This document shows positions 52,699 to 63,462 of a DNA stretch of 64,000 nucleotides, piece by piece. Where the stretch lies: contig NZ_FOAO01000002.1 of assembly GCF_900109665.1 (NCBI RefSeq), forward strand, positions 248,001 through 312,000. Direction: 5' to 3'. The notes beneath the pieces were generated by a model. That model searched no databases, was not told where the DNA came from, and worked only from the letters and a program-made list of their open reading frames with translations. How positions within the stretch are numbered: position 1 is the stretch's first letter; every line of letters starts with the position of its first letter. The DNA comes from Blastococcus sp. DSM 46786. GTDB lineage: Bacteria > Actinomycetota > Actinomycetes > Mycobacteriales > Geodermatophilaceae. The position numbers and the translations under genes are program-made.

Positions 52699-53556
52699 AT
52701 GACCGAGGACCTGGACGTGCGGCTGCGGCGGCTGCTCGCCTCCGACGACGCCGACGCGCTGATCGACCTCGGCTGCGACCTGGCCGACGCCGGCCGGCAG
52801 ACCGACGCCGAGGCGTGCTTCCGCCGCGCGTTCGACCTGGGCGACTCGGTCGCCGCGTTCAACCTCGGCAACTCCCTCGCCGCACAGCAGCGCTGGGAGG
52901 AGGCGGTCGACGCCTACGAGGTCGCCCTGCGCGGCGGGGAGTCGGACGCCTGGCGCAACCTCGGCCTGGTTCTGGAGGACCTGGGAGACCTCGCCGGCGC
53001 GATGCGCGCCTACCGGGGCGCGGCGGCCGCCGGTGACCTGGAGGGCGGGCTGCAGCTGGCGTTCCTGCTCCGCGAGCAGGGCGAGCGCGAGCAGGCCATG
53101 GCGGTGGCCGAGGAGTTCGCCGCCGCCGGTGACCAGGAGGCGGCGGCCGTCGTCGCCTGCTGGCGCTGGTGCTCGACCCTGGACCCGGCGCTGGAGGACG
53201 ACCTGCGAGCGGGGCAGCACCACTTCCCGGCCGCCCGCGCGGATCTCGCGCACCTGCTGCGGGAGACCGGCCGGTCGGCCGAGGCGCGCTCGGTGCTCGA
53301 GCGCGGGGCCAAGCTCGGTGAGCAGGTGGCCTGGCTACCGCTGGGCAACCTCTACCGCGAGGAGCTGGGCGACGAGGAGGCCGCCGAGGAGGCCTACCGC
53401 AGCGGCATCGCCGCCGGTGACGCGTACTGCCACCAGAATCTCGGCGTGCTGCTGGCCGACCGCGGGGACCTCGAGGGCGCCGTGGAGCAGTTCCGCCTGG
53501 GCGCGGCGGCCGGTGACCAGCTCGCGGCGCAGTGCCTGCGGGAGCTCGAGCACTGA
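52699..53556 (+). CDS. Tetratricopeptide (TPR/Sel1-like) repeat protein
   Basis: A 285-residue all-helical repeat protein with about seven 34-36-residue TPR/Sel1-like units. Examples are ALIDLGCDLADAGRQTDAEACFRRAF, AAFNLGNSLAAQQRWEEAVDAYEVAL and NLGVLLADRGDLEGAVEQFRLGA, showing the small residues at TPR positions 8 and 20. It has no signal peptide or other domain. Such proteins scaffold complexes; no partner gene is coupled to it. The gene is flanked by hairpins on both sides and so is probably single. Confidence 0.8.
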   Translation: MTEDLDVRLRRLLASDDADALIDLGCDLADAGRQTDAEACFRRAFDLGDSVAAFNLGNSLAAQQRWEEAVDAYEVALRGGESDAWRNLGLVLEDLGDLAGAMRAYRGAAAAGDLEGGLQLAFLLREQGEREQAMAVAEEFAAAGDQEAAAVVACWRWCSTLDPALEDDLRAGQHHFPAARADLAHLLRETGRSAEARSVLERGAKLGEQVAWLPLGNLYREELGDEEAAEEAYRSGIAAGDAYCHQNLGVLLADRGDLEGAVEQFRLGAAAGDQLAAQCLRELEH

Positions 53557-53561
53557 GAGGA

Positions 53562-53577
53562 CCCCGTCCTGACGGGG
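53562..53577. terminator. Hairpin CCCCGTC/GACGGGG after the TPR gene
   Basis: A 7-bp perfect stem with a 2-base CT loop starts 6 bases after the TPR gene stop. The following 140 bases to ppc hold only weak repeats (GATGTGC twice) and no ORF. Confidence 0.55.
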
Positions 53578-53717
53578 CCGGGCAGCGGACATCGAGCGCT
53601 GATGTGCAGTCGTGGCGCCTGGATGTGCGCATCGGCGCACTCTGACGGTGGGTGCGACGGGGCCGCCGTGGCAGGGGGGGACATGAGCGCGTCACGTGCG
53701 TCCCCGATACTCGCGGT

Positions 53718-56514
<2,797 letters not shown>

Positions 56515-56522
<8 letters not shown>

Positions 56523-57588
56523 CCCGGGGCTGCGCACCGCGACCAGCTCCGACCTCCCGGCCGCGGCCGAGGCGCTGGGGCTGTCGCCGGCCGCGCTCGC
56601 CCCGGCACTGCTCGACCCCTGGGCGCGGGTGCTGGTCGGCGAGGAGGGCCAGGTGGTGCTGGTCCGCCGGCAGTGGACCGACGAGGCCACCGCCGCGGCC
56701 GTGGTGGTGCGGCGGGCCGGCGTGCCGCTGGACCACCCGGTCGTGCTCGCCGCCGCGGCGGGGTGGGGCTGCGACCGGGTGCGGCACCTGGCGACCGGCC
56801 GGTGCGTCGAGGTGCCGGCGCCGCCGGCCGACGCGCCGCTGCCGCTGCGCTTCGCCCACCTGGCGGCGCTGGCGGCCACCCGGGTGGAGACGGCGGTGGC
56901 GCTCGCGCACGGCAGGGGGGAAGCGCGGACCAAGCGCGACGGCAGCCCCGCGCTCGCGGCCGACGACGCCGCCCACGACGCCGCCGTCGAGGTGCTCGGG
57001 GCGCTGGGCGTGCCGGTGCTCAGCGAGGAGAGCCGCGACACCGTGGTGGCCGCCGGGCGGCCGTGGGTGGTGCTCGACCCGCTCGACGGCACCGGCAACT
57101 TCGCCGCCGGGCTGCCGCCGTGGGCGTTCTCCGCCGCGCTGGTGCACGAGGGCCGGCCGGTGGCGGGGCTGGTCGCCGATCTCTCCTCGGGCCGGCGCTG
57201 GGCGGCGGTCGAGGGGCACGGTGCCGTGCGGGACGGGGTGCCGGTGCGCACCCGGACCGGCGGCACCGTCGTCGTCCCCAGCGGGCCCCGGGGTGCCGCG
57301 GTGGCGGTGCCGGCGACGGCCCGCCGGGTCCGGATCACCGGTTGCACCGCGGTCGACCTCTGCCTGGTCGCCGACGGCGCGGCGGCGGCCTGGCACGACC
57401 TGGACCGCGGCGGCACCCACGTGCACGACGTCGCCGGCGGGCTGGCGGTGCTGCTGACGGCCGGGGGTGCCGTCCTCACCGAGCGAGGGGAACCGCTGCG
57501 GCTGGTGCCCGACACCGGCGCGCTCATCCGGTTCGTGGCCGCGGCCGACGAGGCGGCGGCGCGGGAGCTGCTGGCGGCGATGCGCTGA
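56515..57588 (+). CDS. Inositol monophosphatase-like protein with N-terminal extension
   Basis: A 357-residue protein. Residues from about 120 to 345 form an inositol-monophosphatase-like (Li-sensitive) phosphatase: [13 protein letters not shown] gives the Glu, [26 protein letters not shown] the Asp-x-x-Asp-Gly-Thr metal site, and [23 protein letters not shown] the last Asp region. The first 115 residues ([23 protein letters not shown]) are not part of that fold and are unassigned. The GTG start lies inside ppc (8-bp overlap), so expression follows ppc. The substrate could be inositol phosphate, fructose bisphosphate or similar. Confidence 0.75.
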
Positions 57589-57589
57589 G

Positions 57590-58999
57590 TCAGCGCGCCC
57601 GGGCCGCGGCCTCCCGGACGGCGGCCAGCAGCGACTCCCGCTCGTGCAGGGTGGTGCGGGCCCGGCCGCGGCGCGCGCCCAGCGCCTGCTCGGCGGCGTC
57701 GATGGCCCGCCAGTCGTCCAGCAGCACCGGTTCCGCGCCCCGGGCCTGCAGCGTGCGCACCAGGTCGTCGACCGGGCCGCGCACCGCCAGCGTGCCGTCG
57801 GCGGCGTCGGCCAGCAGCGCGGCAACGGTCTCCCGGGCGTCGTGCTTGTTGTGCCCGACCACGCCGGTAGGCCCGCGCTTGATCCAGCCGGCCACGTACT
57901 CGCCGGCCGAGGGGTGCCCGTCGCGGAGCACCCGCCCGACGCCGTCGTGGGCGACGGTGCCGGTGCGCCCGTCGACCGGCAGCCCGGGCAGCGGGGTGCC
58001 GAGGTAGCCGACCGAGCGGACCACGAGGTCGGCCGGGAGCACCTCGAACTCGCCGGTGCCGATCGCCCGGCCGTCGCCGTCGACGGCGGTGCGCTCCACC
58101 TCGACGCCGGTGACCCGGTCGGTGCCCAGCAGCCGCACCGGGCGGGAGTAGAAGCGCAGCCGCAGCCGGGTGCGGCCGGGCTCCGGCTCGTGGGCCGACC
58201 AGTCGCGCAGGACGGCGAGGTTGCGGGTGGCGTTGCGGTCCGCCGCGGCCCGGGCCTCGGTCTCGTCGTCGAGCTCGAGGTCGGCGGGGTCGACCAGCAC
58301 GGTGCCCGCCGCCAGCTCACCGAGCTCGCGCAGCTCCTGGGTGGTGAAGGTGGCCTGCGCCGGGCCGCGGCGGCCGAGCACCGTCACCTCCTCGACCGGG
58401 GCGGCCGCCAGCACGTCGATGACGTGCTGGGGCATGTCGGTCGGCTCCAGCTCCTCCGCGGTGCGGGCGAGGATCCGCCCGACGTCGAGCGCGACGTTGC
58501 CCACCCCGATCACCACGGCGCGCCGGACGCCGGACAGGGCCGCCTCCACGGTGGCGCGGTCGGCGTCGGGGTGGCCGGTGTACCAGGCCACGAGGTCGGT
58601 GGCGGCCAGGCTGCCGGGCAGGTCCTCGCCCTCGATGCCCAGGTGCCGGTCGAGGGCGGCGCCGTAGGTGTAGACGACCGCGTCGACGTGCGCGCGCAGG
58701 TCGTCCAGCGCGAGCTCCGTGCCCACCTCCACGTTGCCGACGAACCGCACCAGGGGGTGATCGAGGCTGCGGTGCAGCGTGTCGCGGATGGCGCGCATCT
58801 TCGGGTGGTCGGGGGCGATGCCGTGGCGGACCAGGCCGAAGGGGGTGGGCAGCCGGTCGACCAGGTCGACGGCGACGGGCACCTCGCTCTGCCTCGTCAG
58901 GGCGTCGGCGGCGTAGATGCCGGCCGGTCCGGCGCCGACGACCGCCACGCGCAGCGGGTGGTCATCAGCCGGGGGAGGGGGAGCGCCGTCGTCGACCAC
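57590..58999 (-). CDS. fprA: NADPH-ferredoxin reductase, FprA/adrenodoxin-reductase type
   Basis: A 469-residue FAD/NADP flavoenzyme that passes electrons from NADPH to ferredoxin, often for cytochromes P450. FAD-binding LRVAVVGAGPAGIYAADAL near 19-37, PTPFGLVRHGIAPDHPKMRAI, NADP-binding VVIGVGNVALDVGRIL, the YSRPVRLLG segment and the C-terminal GYLGTPLPGLP and WIKRGPTGVVGHNKHDARET match mycobacterial FprA. I take the GTG at 58999 with CAGGAT just upstream as a -10-like box. The frame extends 37 codons further, but that stretch overlaps the divergent ABM gene. Confidence 0.88.
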   Translation of the reverse strand: MVDDGAPPPPADDHPLRVAVVGAGPAGIYAADALTRQSEVPVAVDLVDRLPTPFGLVRHGIAPDHPKMRAIRDTLHRSLDHPLVRFVGNVEVGTELALDDLRAHVDAVVYTYGAALDRHLGIEGEDLPGSLAATDLVAWYTGHPDADRATVEAALSGVRRAVVIGVGNVALDVGRILARTAEELEPTDMPQHVIDVLAAAPVEEVTVLGRRGPAQATFTTQELRELGELAAGTVLVDPADLELDDETEARAAADRNATRNLAVLRDWSAHEPEPGRTRLRLRFYSRPVRLLGTDRVTGVEVERTAVDGDGRAIGTGEFEVLPADLVVRSVGYLGTPLPGLPVDGRTGTVAHDGVGRVLRDGHPSAGEYVAGWIKRGPTGVVGHNKHDARETVAALLADAADGTLAVRGPVDDLVRTLQARGAEPVLLDDWRAIDAAEQALGARRGRARTTLHERESLLAAVREAAARAR

Positions 59000-59081
59000 C
59001 CTGGCATCCTGGCCCGGCCGGGGCCGCGCCACCAGGGCAACCGTCCGGGCCGTTCGATCCGCGTCGTCCCCAGGAGGCCCC

Positions 59082-59390
59082 GTGTCCGTCGTCGTCGTCG
59101 CCACCATCACCCCGAAGCCGGAGGCGGTGGATGCCGTCCGCGAGGCGATCCTCGCCGCCGTGCCGCAGGTGCACGCCGAGCCCGGCTGCGAGCTCTACGC
59201 GCTGCACGAGGGCGACGGCGTCTTCGTGATGGTGGAGCGGTGGGAGAGCCCCGAGGCGCTGCGCACCCACGGCAAGGCCGAGGCGCTGACCACCCTGGGC
59301 GGGGCGCTGGCCGGCAAGCTGGCCGCGCCGCTGGACGTCCGCCGGCTGACCGCCGTCCCGGCGGGGGAGCCGGGCAAGGGCGCGCTCTAG
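59082..59390 (+). CDS. Antibiotic biosynthesis monooxygenase (ABM) domain protein
   Basis: A 102-residue protein of the ABM / quinol monooxygenase (YgiN) fold: VVVATITPKPEAVDAVREAIL, HAEPGCELYALHEGDGVFVMVERWESPEALRTHGKAEAL. These cofactor-less enzymes oxidise quinol-like compounds, or act in stress responses. AGGAGG lies 6 bases before the GTG, a strong start signal. It is divergent from fprA. Confidence 0.8.
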   Translation: MSVVVVATITPKPEAVDAVREAILAAVPQVHAEPGCELYALHEGDGVFVMVERWESPEALRTHGKAEALTTLGGALAGKLAAPLDVRRLTAVPAGEPGKGAL

Positions 59391-59395
59391 CCGCG

Positions 59396-60244
59396 TCAGC
59401 CCCGCGCGGTGCCCCCGCGGCAGGCGTGGTTGTGGTCGAGGTCGTCCTCGACCCACTGCACCATCGCCACCCTGCCGCCGGGGACCAGCGGGTCCTCGGC
59501 GCAGCGCTTGCGGGCGTCCGCGCGGTCGTCGGCGCCGGCGAGCCAGCTGTCGAGGTCGGCCAGGTTGCTGTCCTCGGGCACCTCGCCGACGATCCGGCCC
59601 CACTGGTAGCCGGTCGAGTACACGCCCACCCGGCCGTCCCGCTCGGTGAGGTACTCGGTCATGCCCTCCAGCGCGGCCCGGTTGCGCGCGCGGGCGTCGT
59701 CGGAGCCCTGCTGCCAGGTGTTCATGGTCTCGACGTCGAGCCACCAGGTGTAGTGCTCGGGACGGCTGGCCAGCGGCACCGACCGCGCAGCGGGCCGGAA
59801 GAACCACTGGACGCTGGACCGCGCCCGTTCCCAGCCGTACTGCCAGCTGCAGGCCATCGAGTTGGTGCCGTCGCAGTCGCCGTAGGGCGTCTCGCCGTCG
59901 GCGGGCCAGGTGACCACCTGGTCGCGCACCTGGCCCGGGTTGGCGGTGTTGAGGTAGAGCTGCAGCGGCGGCTGCCCGGGCACCCCGCCCGACGAGCCGG
60001 CGCCCCACTCCAGCTGCCGGGCGAGGCAGGGGTTGGTGCGGGTGGCCAGCCCACCGTTCACGCCGACGACGGCGAACGCGGCGTCGTCGGGGAGGTCGGC
60101 GCCGCACTGCGGGTGGGAGACGTCGTACCCGGTGGTGCTCCGCGCGGTCTCCCGCTCCACCGGCGCGGCCGAGGCCGCGGTGGGCAGTCCGACCAGCCCG
60201 GCCACCGCGGTCACCGTGATCGCCCAACGTGACCGGTGTCTCAT
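59396..60244 (-). CDS. Secreted hypothetical protein, glycoside-hydrolase-like (GH25/DUF1906-like)
   Basis: A 282-residue exported protein with a signal peptide (MRHRSRWAITVTAVAGLVGLP, cleavage near AASA-AP). The mature part starts STTGYDVSHPQCG, with VVGVNGGLATRTNPCLARQLEW, PEHYTWWLDVETMNTWQQ (an acidic D-x-E on a strand, as in GH25 folds) and RVGVYSTGYQWGRIVGEVP. Several Cys residues probably form disulfides. Cell-wall binding or hydrolysis is a guess. It ends 5 bp from the ABM gene's stop, convergent. Confidence 0.6.
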   Translation of the reverse strand: MRHRSRWAITVTAVAGLVGLPTAASAAPVERETARSTTGYDVSHPQCGADLPDDAAFAVVGVNGGLATRTNPCLARQLEWGAGSSGGVPGQPPLQLYLNTANPGQVRDQVVTWPADGETPYGDCDGTNSMACSWQYGWERARSSVQWFFRPAARSVPLASRPEHYTWWLDVETMNTWQQGSDDARARNRAALEGMTEYLTERDGRVGVYSTGYQWGRIVGEVPEDSNLADLDSWLAGADDRADARKRCAEDPLVPGGRVAMVQWVEDDLDHNHACRGGTARG

Positions 60245-60287
60245 CCTTCCCGACGGTACACGCGCCGGCGGCGACGGCCGGGGGCGT

Positions 60288-61097
60288 TCAGACGGCCTGG
60301 CAGACCGGGCACCAGTAGAGGTTGCGGCCGACCATGACCTCGGTGCGGATCGGGGTGCCGCAGATCCGGCAGGGCAGCCCGGTGCGCCGGTAGACGTAGT
60401 GGACGTCCTCGCGGCGCACCGCGCCGCTGCGGCGGGATCTGTCCTCGGGCCGGGTCGTCACGATGCGGCCCATGCGGACCCCCGAGCGCATGAGCGTCAC
60501 CAGGTCCCGCCACATGCCGGCCCAGAGCTCGGCGCCGATCGCCTTGCCGGGGCGGAACGGCGAGACCCGGTGCCGGAACAGCAGCTCCGCGCGGTAGACG
60601 TTGCCGACGCCGGCCAGCACCGACTGGTCCATCAGCAGCGCGCCGACCGCCGTGCGGCTGCCCGCGATGCGCCGGTGCGCGAGGGCACCGTCGGCCCGGG
60701 GCCGCAACGGGTCCGGCCCCAGCCGGTCGAGGATCCGCTCGACCTCCGGTGCGGGCAGGACCTCGCAGGCGGTCGGGCCGCGCAGGTCGCCCCACACGCC
60801 GCCGCCGTCGGGCCCGTCGCCCACCCAGCGCATGCGCAGCGCCCCCTTCGCCACCGGAGGCGTGCCCGTGCCGGTGAGGAAGGTGCCGTAGAGCCCCAGG
60901 TGCACGTGCAGGTGGTCACCGCCGAAGCGGGCGAACAGGTGCTTGCCGTAGGAGAACACCTCGTCGAGCACCCGGCCGTCCAGCAGCGCGGCGCCGGCCT
61001 CGAACCGGCCCTGCGGGCTGGTCACGTGCACCGGGCGGCCGGCGAAGGGAAGCTGCAGGTGCTGCGCCAGCCGGAACAGGGTGTGGCCTTCAGGCAC
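60288..61097 (-). CDS. nei2: Fpg/Nei-family DNA glycosylase (Nei2-like)
   Basis: A 269-residue bifunctional DNA glycosylase/AP lyase. It starts MPEGHTLFRLAQHL with catalytic Pro2 and Glu3. DQSVLAGVGNVYRAELLFRHRVSPFRPG is the helix-two-turn-helix, and the C-terminal zinc finger is seen as CRICGTPIRTEVMVGRNLYWCPVC, with its four Cys. It removes oxidised pyrimidines. Mycobacterial Nei2 has the same PEGHTL start. It is separated from the GNAT gene by 33 bp on the same strand. Confidence 0.9.
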   Translation of the reverse strand: MPEGHTLFRLAQHLQLPFAGRPVHVTSPQGRFEAGAALLDGRVLDEVFSYGKHLFARFGGDHLHVHLGLYGTFLTGTGTPPVAKGALRMRWVGDGPDGGGVWGDLRGPTACEVLPAPEVERILDRLGPDPLRPRADGALAHRRIAGSRTAVGALLMDQSVLAGVGNVYRAELLFRHRVSPFRPGKAIGAELWAGMWRDLVTLMRSGVRMGRIVTTRPEDRSRRSGAVRREDVHYVYRRTGLPCRICGTPIRTEVMVGRNLYWCPVCQAV

Positions 61098-61130
61098 CCG
61101 CGCAGCCTAGGTGGCGGCCCGACCACCTGC

Positions 61131-61451
61131 TCAGCGGTCGGCGGGTTCCAGGCCGAAGTGCGGCCGGTCCTCGGCCGCGACGAGGTCGACCAGCTCGGGG
61201 TGCTGCTGGATGTAGTGGCGGACGAAGGAGCAGTAGGGGAGCACGGTCAGCCCGCGCTCGCGCGCCGCGTCGAGGACGCCGGCGACCAGCATCTTCCCGA
61301 TGCCCTGCCCGCCCATGGCGGGGTCCACCTCGGTGTGCGGGAGGGTCATCTGCCCCTTGTCGACGTGGTAGCTGGCCAGTCCGACGACGCGCTCGCCCTG
61401 CCGGACCTCGAAGCGCCCCCGCTCGGGGACGTCGACCACCGTGGTCTCCAT
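61131..61451 (-). CDS. Small GNAT-like N-acetyltransferase (YidJ/YjdJ type)
   Basis: A 106-residue GNAT-fold protein containing the short motif TEVDPAMGGQGIGKMLVAGVL and LTVLPYCSFVRHYIQQHPEL, the signature of the minimal acetyltransferase-like domain. These small proteins bind acetyl-CoA; their substrate is unknown. The ATG at 61451 is the only good start, with no ATG upstream in frame. Confidence 0.8.
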   Translation of the reverse strand: METTVVDVPERGRFEVRQGERVVGLASYHVDKGQMTLPHTEVDPAMGGQGIGKMLVAGVLDAARERGLTVLPYCSFVRHYIQQHPELVDLVAAEDRPHFGLEPADR

Positions 61452-61592
61452 CGTTGCGACCCACCTCTCCTGACCCCCGGCGACGCTGCCGGAGCTCGGC
61501 CTCTACCCCAGCACCGTAACCCGCTGGAAGCGTCCGCTCTCTCTCCCGTACCGACGAGTCGGGTGCTGCCGGGGTTCCGCGGGGCCACCCGC

Positions 61593-61598
61593 TAGCCT
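61593..61598 (+). promoter_or_regulatory. Candidate -10 box of the tRNA-Arg gene
   Basis: TAGCCT at 61593-61598 matches the TANNNT -10 form and lies about 39 bases before the mature tRNA start, giving a short 5' leader for RNase P to remove. No clear -35 element is visible. Confidence 0.45.
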
Positions 61599-61636
61599 TC
61601 CGGCGAAGGTCGCGGCGCGGGCTCGAGCGCGCCGTG

Positions 61637-61712
61637 GCCCCCGTAGCTCAGGGGATAGAGCATCGGTTTCCTAAACCGTGTGTCGCAGGTTCGAATCCTG
61701 CCGGGGGCACCA
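61637..61712 (+). tRNA. tRNA-Arg (anticodon CCT)
   Basis: A complete 76-base tRNA folds as expected: acceptor GCCCCCG with CGGGGGC, D-stem GCTC/GAGC, anticodon loop TTCCTAA with anticodon CCT (reads AGG), T-stem GCAGG/CCTGC with TTCGAAT loop, and an encoded CCA end at 61710-61712. Position 27-43 is a T-T mismatch at the end of the anticodon stem. It is a single tRNA. Its 3' end shows no repeated copy nearby, so there is no integrated element here. Confidence 0.95.
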
Positions 61713-61835
61713 CGACGTCTCCTCCGCGCGCCCGGGCGCAGGGTCGAGAACTCGAACGGGCTGCTCAAGCACTGCGTTCACCCGACCGATGGAGTGCAGG
61801 TCAGGTCGTCACCGAACGTGAGCGGAGCAACCAGC

Positions 61836-62531
61836 GTGTCCATCTCCACCGGCGTCACCCGGGTCCTCGTCCTCGCCGACGCGCCCGTCCTGCGTCGCGG
61901 CCTGGTCGGCATGGTCGACGAGACCGCCGGCCTGCAGGTCGTCGGTGCGCCCGGCGAGCCGCGCCGCGCGCTGGTGCTGGCCGAGTCCGCCCGCCCCGAT
62001 GCGGTGGTCGTGGAGCTCGGGTCCGGTCGCAGCGCGACGCTCACCGCCGTCCGCGACCTGCGCCGTCGCTTCCCGCGCACCGCCGTCGTCGCCGTGGCCA
62101 CCTCCGAGGACCCCGCCGTGGTCAACGAGGCGCTCGCCGCGGGCGTCCGCGGCTACCTGCTCATGAACACCTCCGCCACGCTGCTGGGCTGGGCCGTGCT
62201 GGCCGCCCGCGCCGGGCGCACCGTCGTCGACCCGCAGATCCGCCGGCTGCAGCCCGGGACGGCCGCGCCGGTCGCCCGCGAGCTCACCCCCGAGGTGCCG
62301 CTGACCCGCCGCGAGTCCGACGTGCTCGACGAGCTGGTCCAGGGCCAGTCCAACCGGCGGATCGGCGAGAACCTGTTCATCTCCGAGGACACGGTGAAGT
62401 CGCACGTCAAGGCGATCCTGCGCAAGCTGGGTGCCCGCGACCGCGCGCACGCCGTCTCGATGGTGCTGTCGGCGCGCAACGGCTGCACCTGCGGCTCGCA
62501 CGACCTGACCGCCACCTCCGTCGAGGTCTGA
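61836..62531 (+). CDS. NarL/LuxR-type regulator with degenerate receiver domain
   Basis: A 231-residue response-regulator-like protein. The receiver part (about 8-125) lacks the phosphorylation site: the residue at the usual Asp position is Glu60 (DAVVVELGSG) and the conserved Lys is Met110 (GYLLMNTSA). The DNA-binding part begins LTRRESDVLDELVQGQSNRRIGENLFISEDTVKSHV near 157, a full LuxR HTH. It therefore probably works without phosphorylation. The GTG at 61836 has GGAG 11 bases upstream; GTG at 61818 is an alternative. No kinase gene is adjacent. Confidence 0.82.
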   Translation: MSISTGVTRVLVLADAPVLRRGLVGMVDETAGLQVVGAPGEPRRALVLAESARPDAVVVELGSGRSATLTAVRDLRRRFPRTAVVAVATSEDPAVVNEALAAGVRGYLLMNTSATLLGWAVLAARAGRTVVDPQIRRLQPGTAAPVARELTPEVPLTRRESDVLDELVQGQSNRRIGENLFISEDTVKSHVKAILRKLGARDRAHAVSMVLSARNGCTCGSHDLTATSVEV

Positions 62532-62584
62532 CCGGCGCCGCCGGACTCCGGCCGGGCGCCCCGCACAGGGTTACCGTGCTGGGC

Positions 62585-62941
62585 ATGGTCGGCGTCCTGA
62601 CGGCTGTGCTGCTGGTCGTGCTGCTGGCCGGGCTCGTCGTCTGGTGGGTCTCGGTCCCCCAGCCGGCCGGCCGGGGGCTGCCCGCGCGCGAGCGGGCACT
62701 GCGGGAGCGCGCCGTCGCCGCCGCCCGCTGGCACGCCGCGCACGACGAGGTCGACGGCGTGACCCGGGTGCTGCTGCGGCGCAGCTGCCCGGGGCTGGAC
62801 GGGCACCCGGAGGTGCTCGAGGAGCGGGTGTTCGACACCTTCCCGGCGGACGACCCGCTGTGGGAGGCGCGCTTCACCGAGGCCATGGCCGGCGCCCGGT
62901 TCCGCTGCTCCTACCTCAACAACGAGGAGGGGCAGGAGTAG
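62585..62941 (+). CDS. Hypothetical single-helix membrane protein
   Basis: A 118-residue protein with one N-terminal membrane helix (VGVLTAVLLVVLLAGLVVWWV) and a soluble domain: Arg-rich helix ERALRERAVAAARWHAAHDEVDGV, then VFDTFPADDPLWEARFTEAM and the tail FRCSYLNNEEGQE. No family is recognised. TACCGT at 62572-62577 fits a -10 box for a leaderless mRNA starting at the ATG. The SRPBCC gene follows 29 bp downstream. Confidence 0.6.
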   Translation: MVGVLTAVLLVVLLAGLVVWWVSVPQPAGRGLPARERALRERAVAAARWHAAHDEVDGVTRVLLRRSCPGLDGHPEVLEERVFDTFPADDPLWEARFTEAMAGARFRCSYLNNEEGQE

Positions 62942-62970
62942 CCGATCCGCCGGAGGGCAGGATGGGCGGC

Positions 62971-63417
62971 ATGGGTCAGGTCGTCGCCACCACCGAACGT
63001 GTCCTGCGCGCCCCGGCGGACGTCGTCCGCGCCGCGCTCGCCGACTACGCCGTCACCCGGCCGGAGGTGCTCCCCGAGCAGTACAGCGAGTACCGCGTGG
63101 ACGCCGGGGGCCAGGGCGCCGGCACGAAGGTGCACTGGCGCCTGCAGGCCACGTCCAAGCGGGTGCGCGAGCAGGACGTCGTCGTCACCGAGACCCCGGA
63201 CGGGGCGCTCGTGGAGACCGACACGAACTCCAGCATGGTGACCACCTGGACCGTCAGCGCCGCCGACGCCGGGGTGAGCACGGTGCGGGCGCGCACCACC
63301 TGGACCGGTGCCACCGGCATCGGCGGGTTCTTCGAGCGGACCTTCGCGCCCAAGGGGCTGGCCCGCATCCAGGACGCGATGCTGGCCCGGCTCGAGCAGG
63401 CGGTCACCGCCGGCTGA
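62971..63417 (+). CDS. SRPBCC (START-like) family protein
   Basis: A 148-residue protein of the SRPBCC helix-grip fold: TERVLRAPADVVRAALADY (the N-terminal strand and helices), YRVDAGGQGAGTKVHWRLQ, DTNSSMVTTWTVSAADAGVSTVRARTTW strands, and the long C-terminal helix GLARIQDAMLARLEQA. Such proteins bind hydrophobic ligands. ATG at 62971 is chosen; an ATG 9 bases earlier is in frame and closer to a GGAGGG sequence, so the true start could be either. Confidence 0.75.
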   Translation: MGQVVATTERVLRAPADVVRAALADYAVTRPEVLPEQYSEYRVDAGGQGAGTKVHWRLQATSKRVREQDVVVTETPDGALVETDTNSSMVTTWTVSAADAGVSTVRARTTWTGATGIGGFFERTFAPKGLARIQDAMLARLEQAVTAG

Positions 63418-63419
63418 CC

Positions 63420-63446
63420 CCGGACGGCGGCGCGCGCGCCGTCCGG
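63420..63446. terminator. 10-bp hairpin between the SRPBCC and sirtuin genes
   Basis: CCGGACGGCG at 63420-63429 pairs with CGCCGTCCGG at 63437-63446 around a 7-base GC loop. It begins 3 bases after the SRPBCC stop and ends 16 bases before the sirtuin start. Confidence 0.65.
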
Positions 63447-63462
63447 CAGGGACGATGGGCCG

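Noticed and set aside
61637-61712. tRNA-Arg as an integration site for a mobile element
   Set aside because: No integrase gene, no repeat of the tRNA 3' end and no change in composition are seen within the window.
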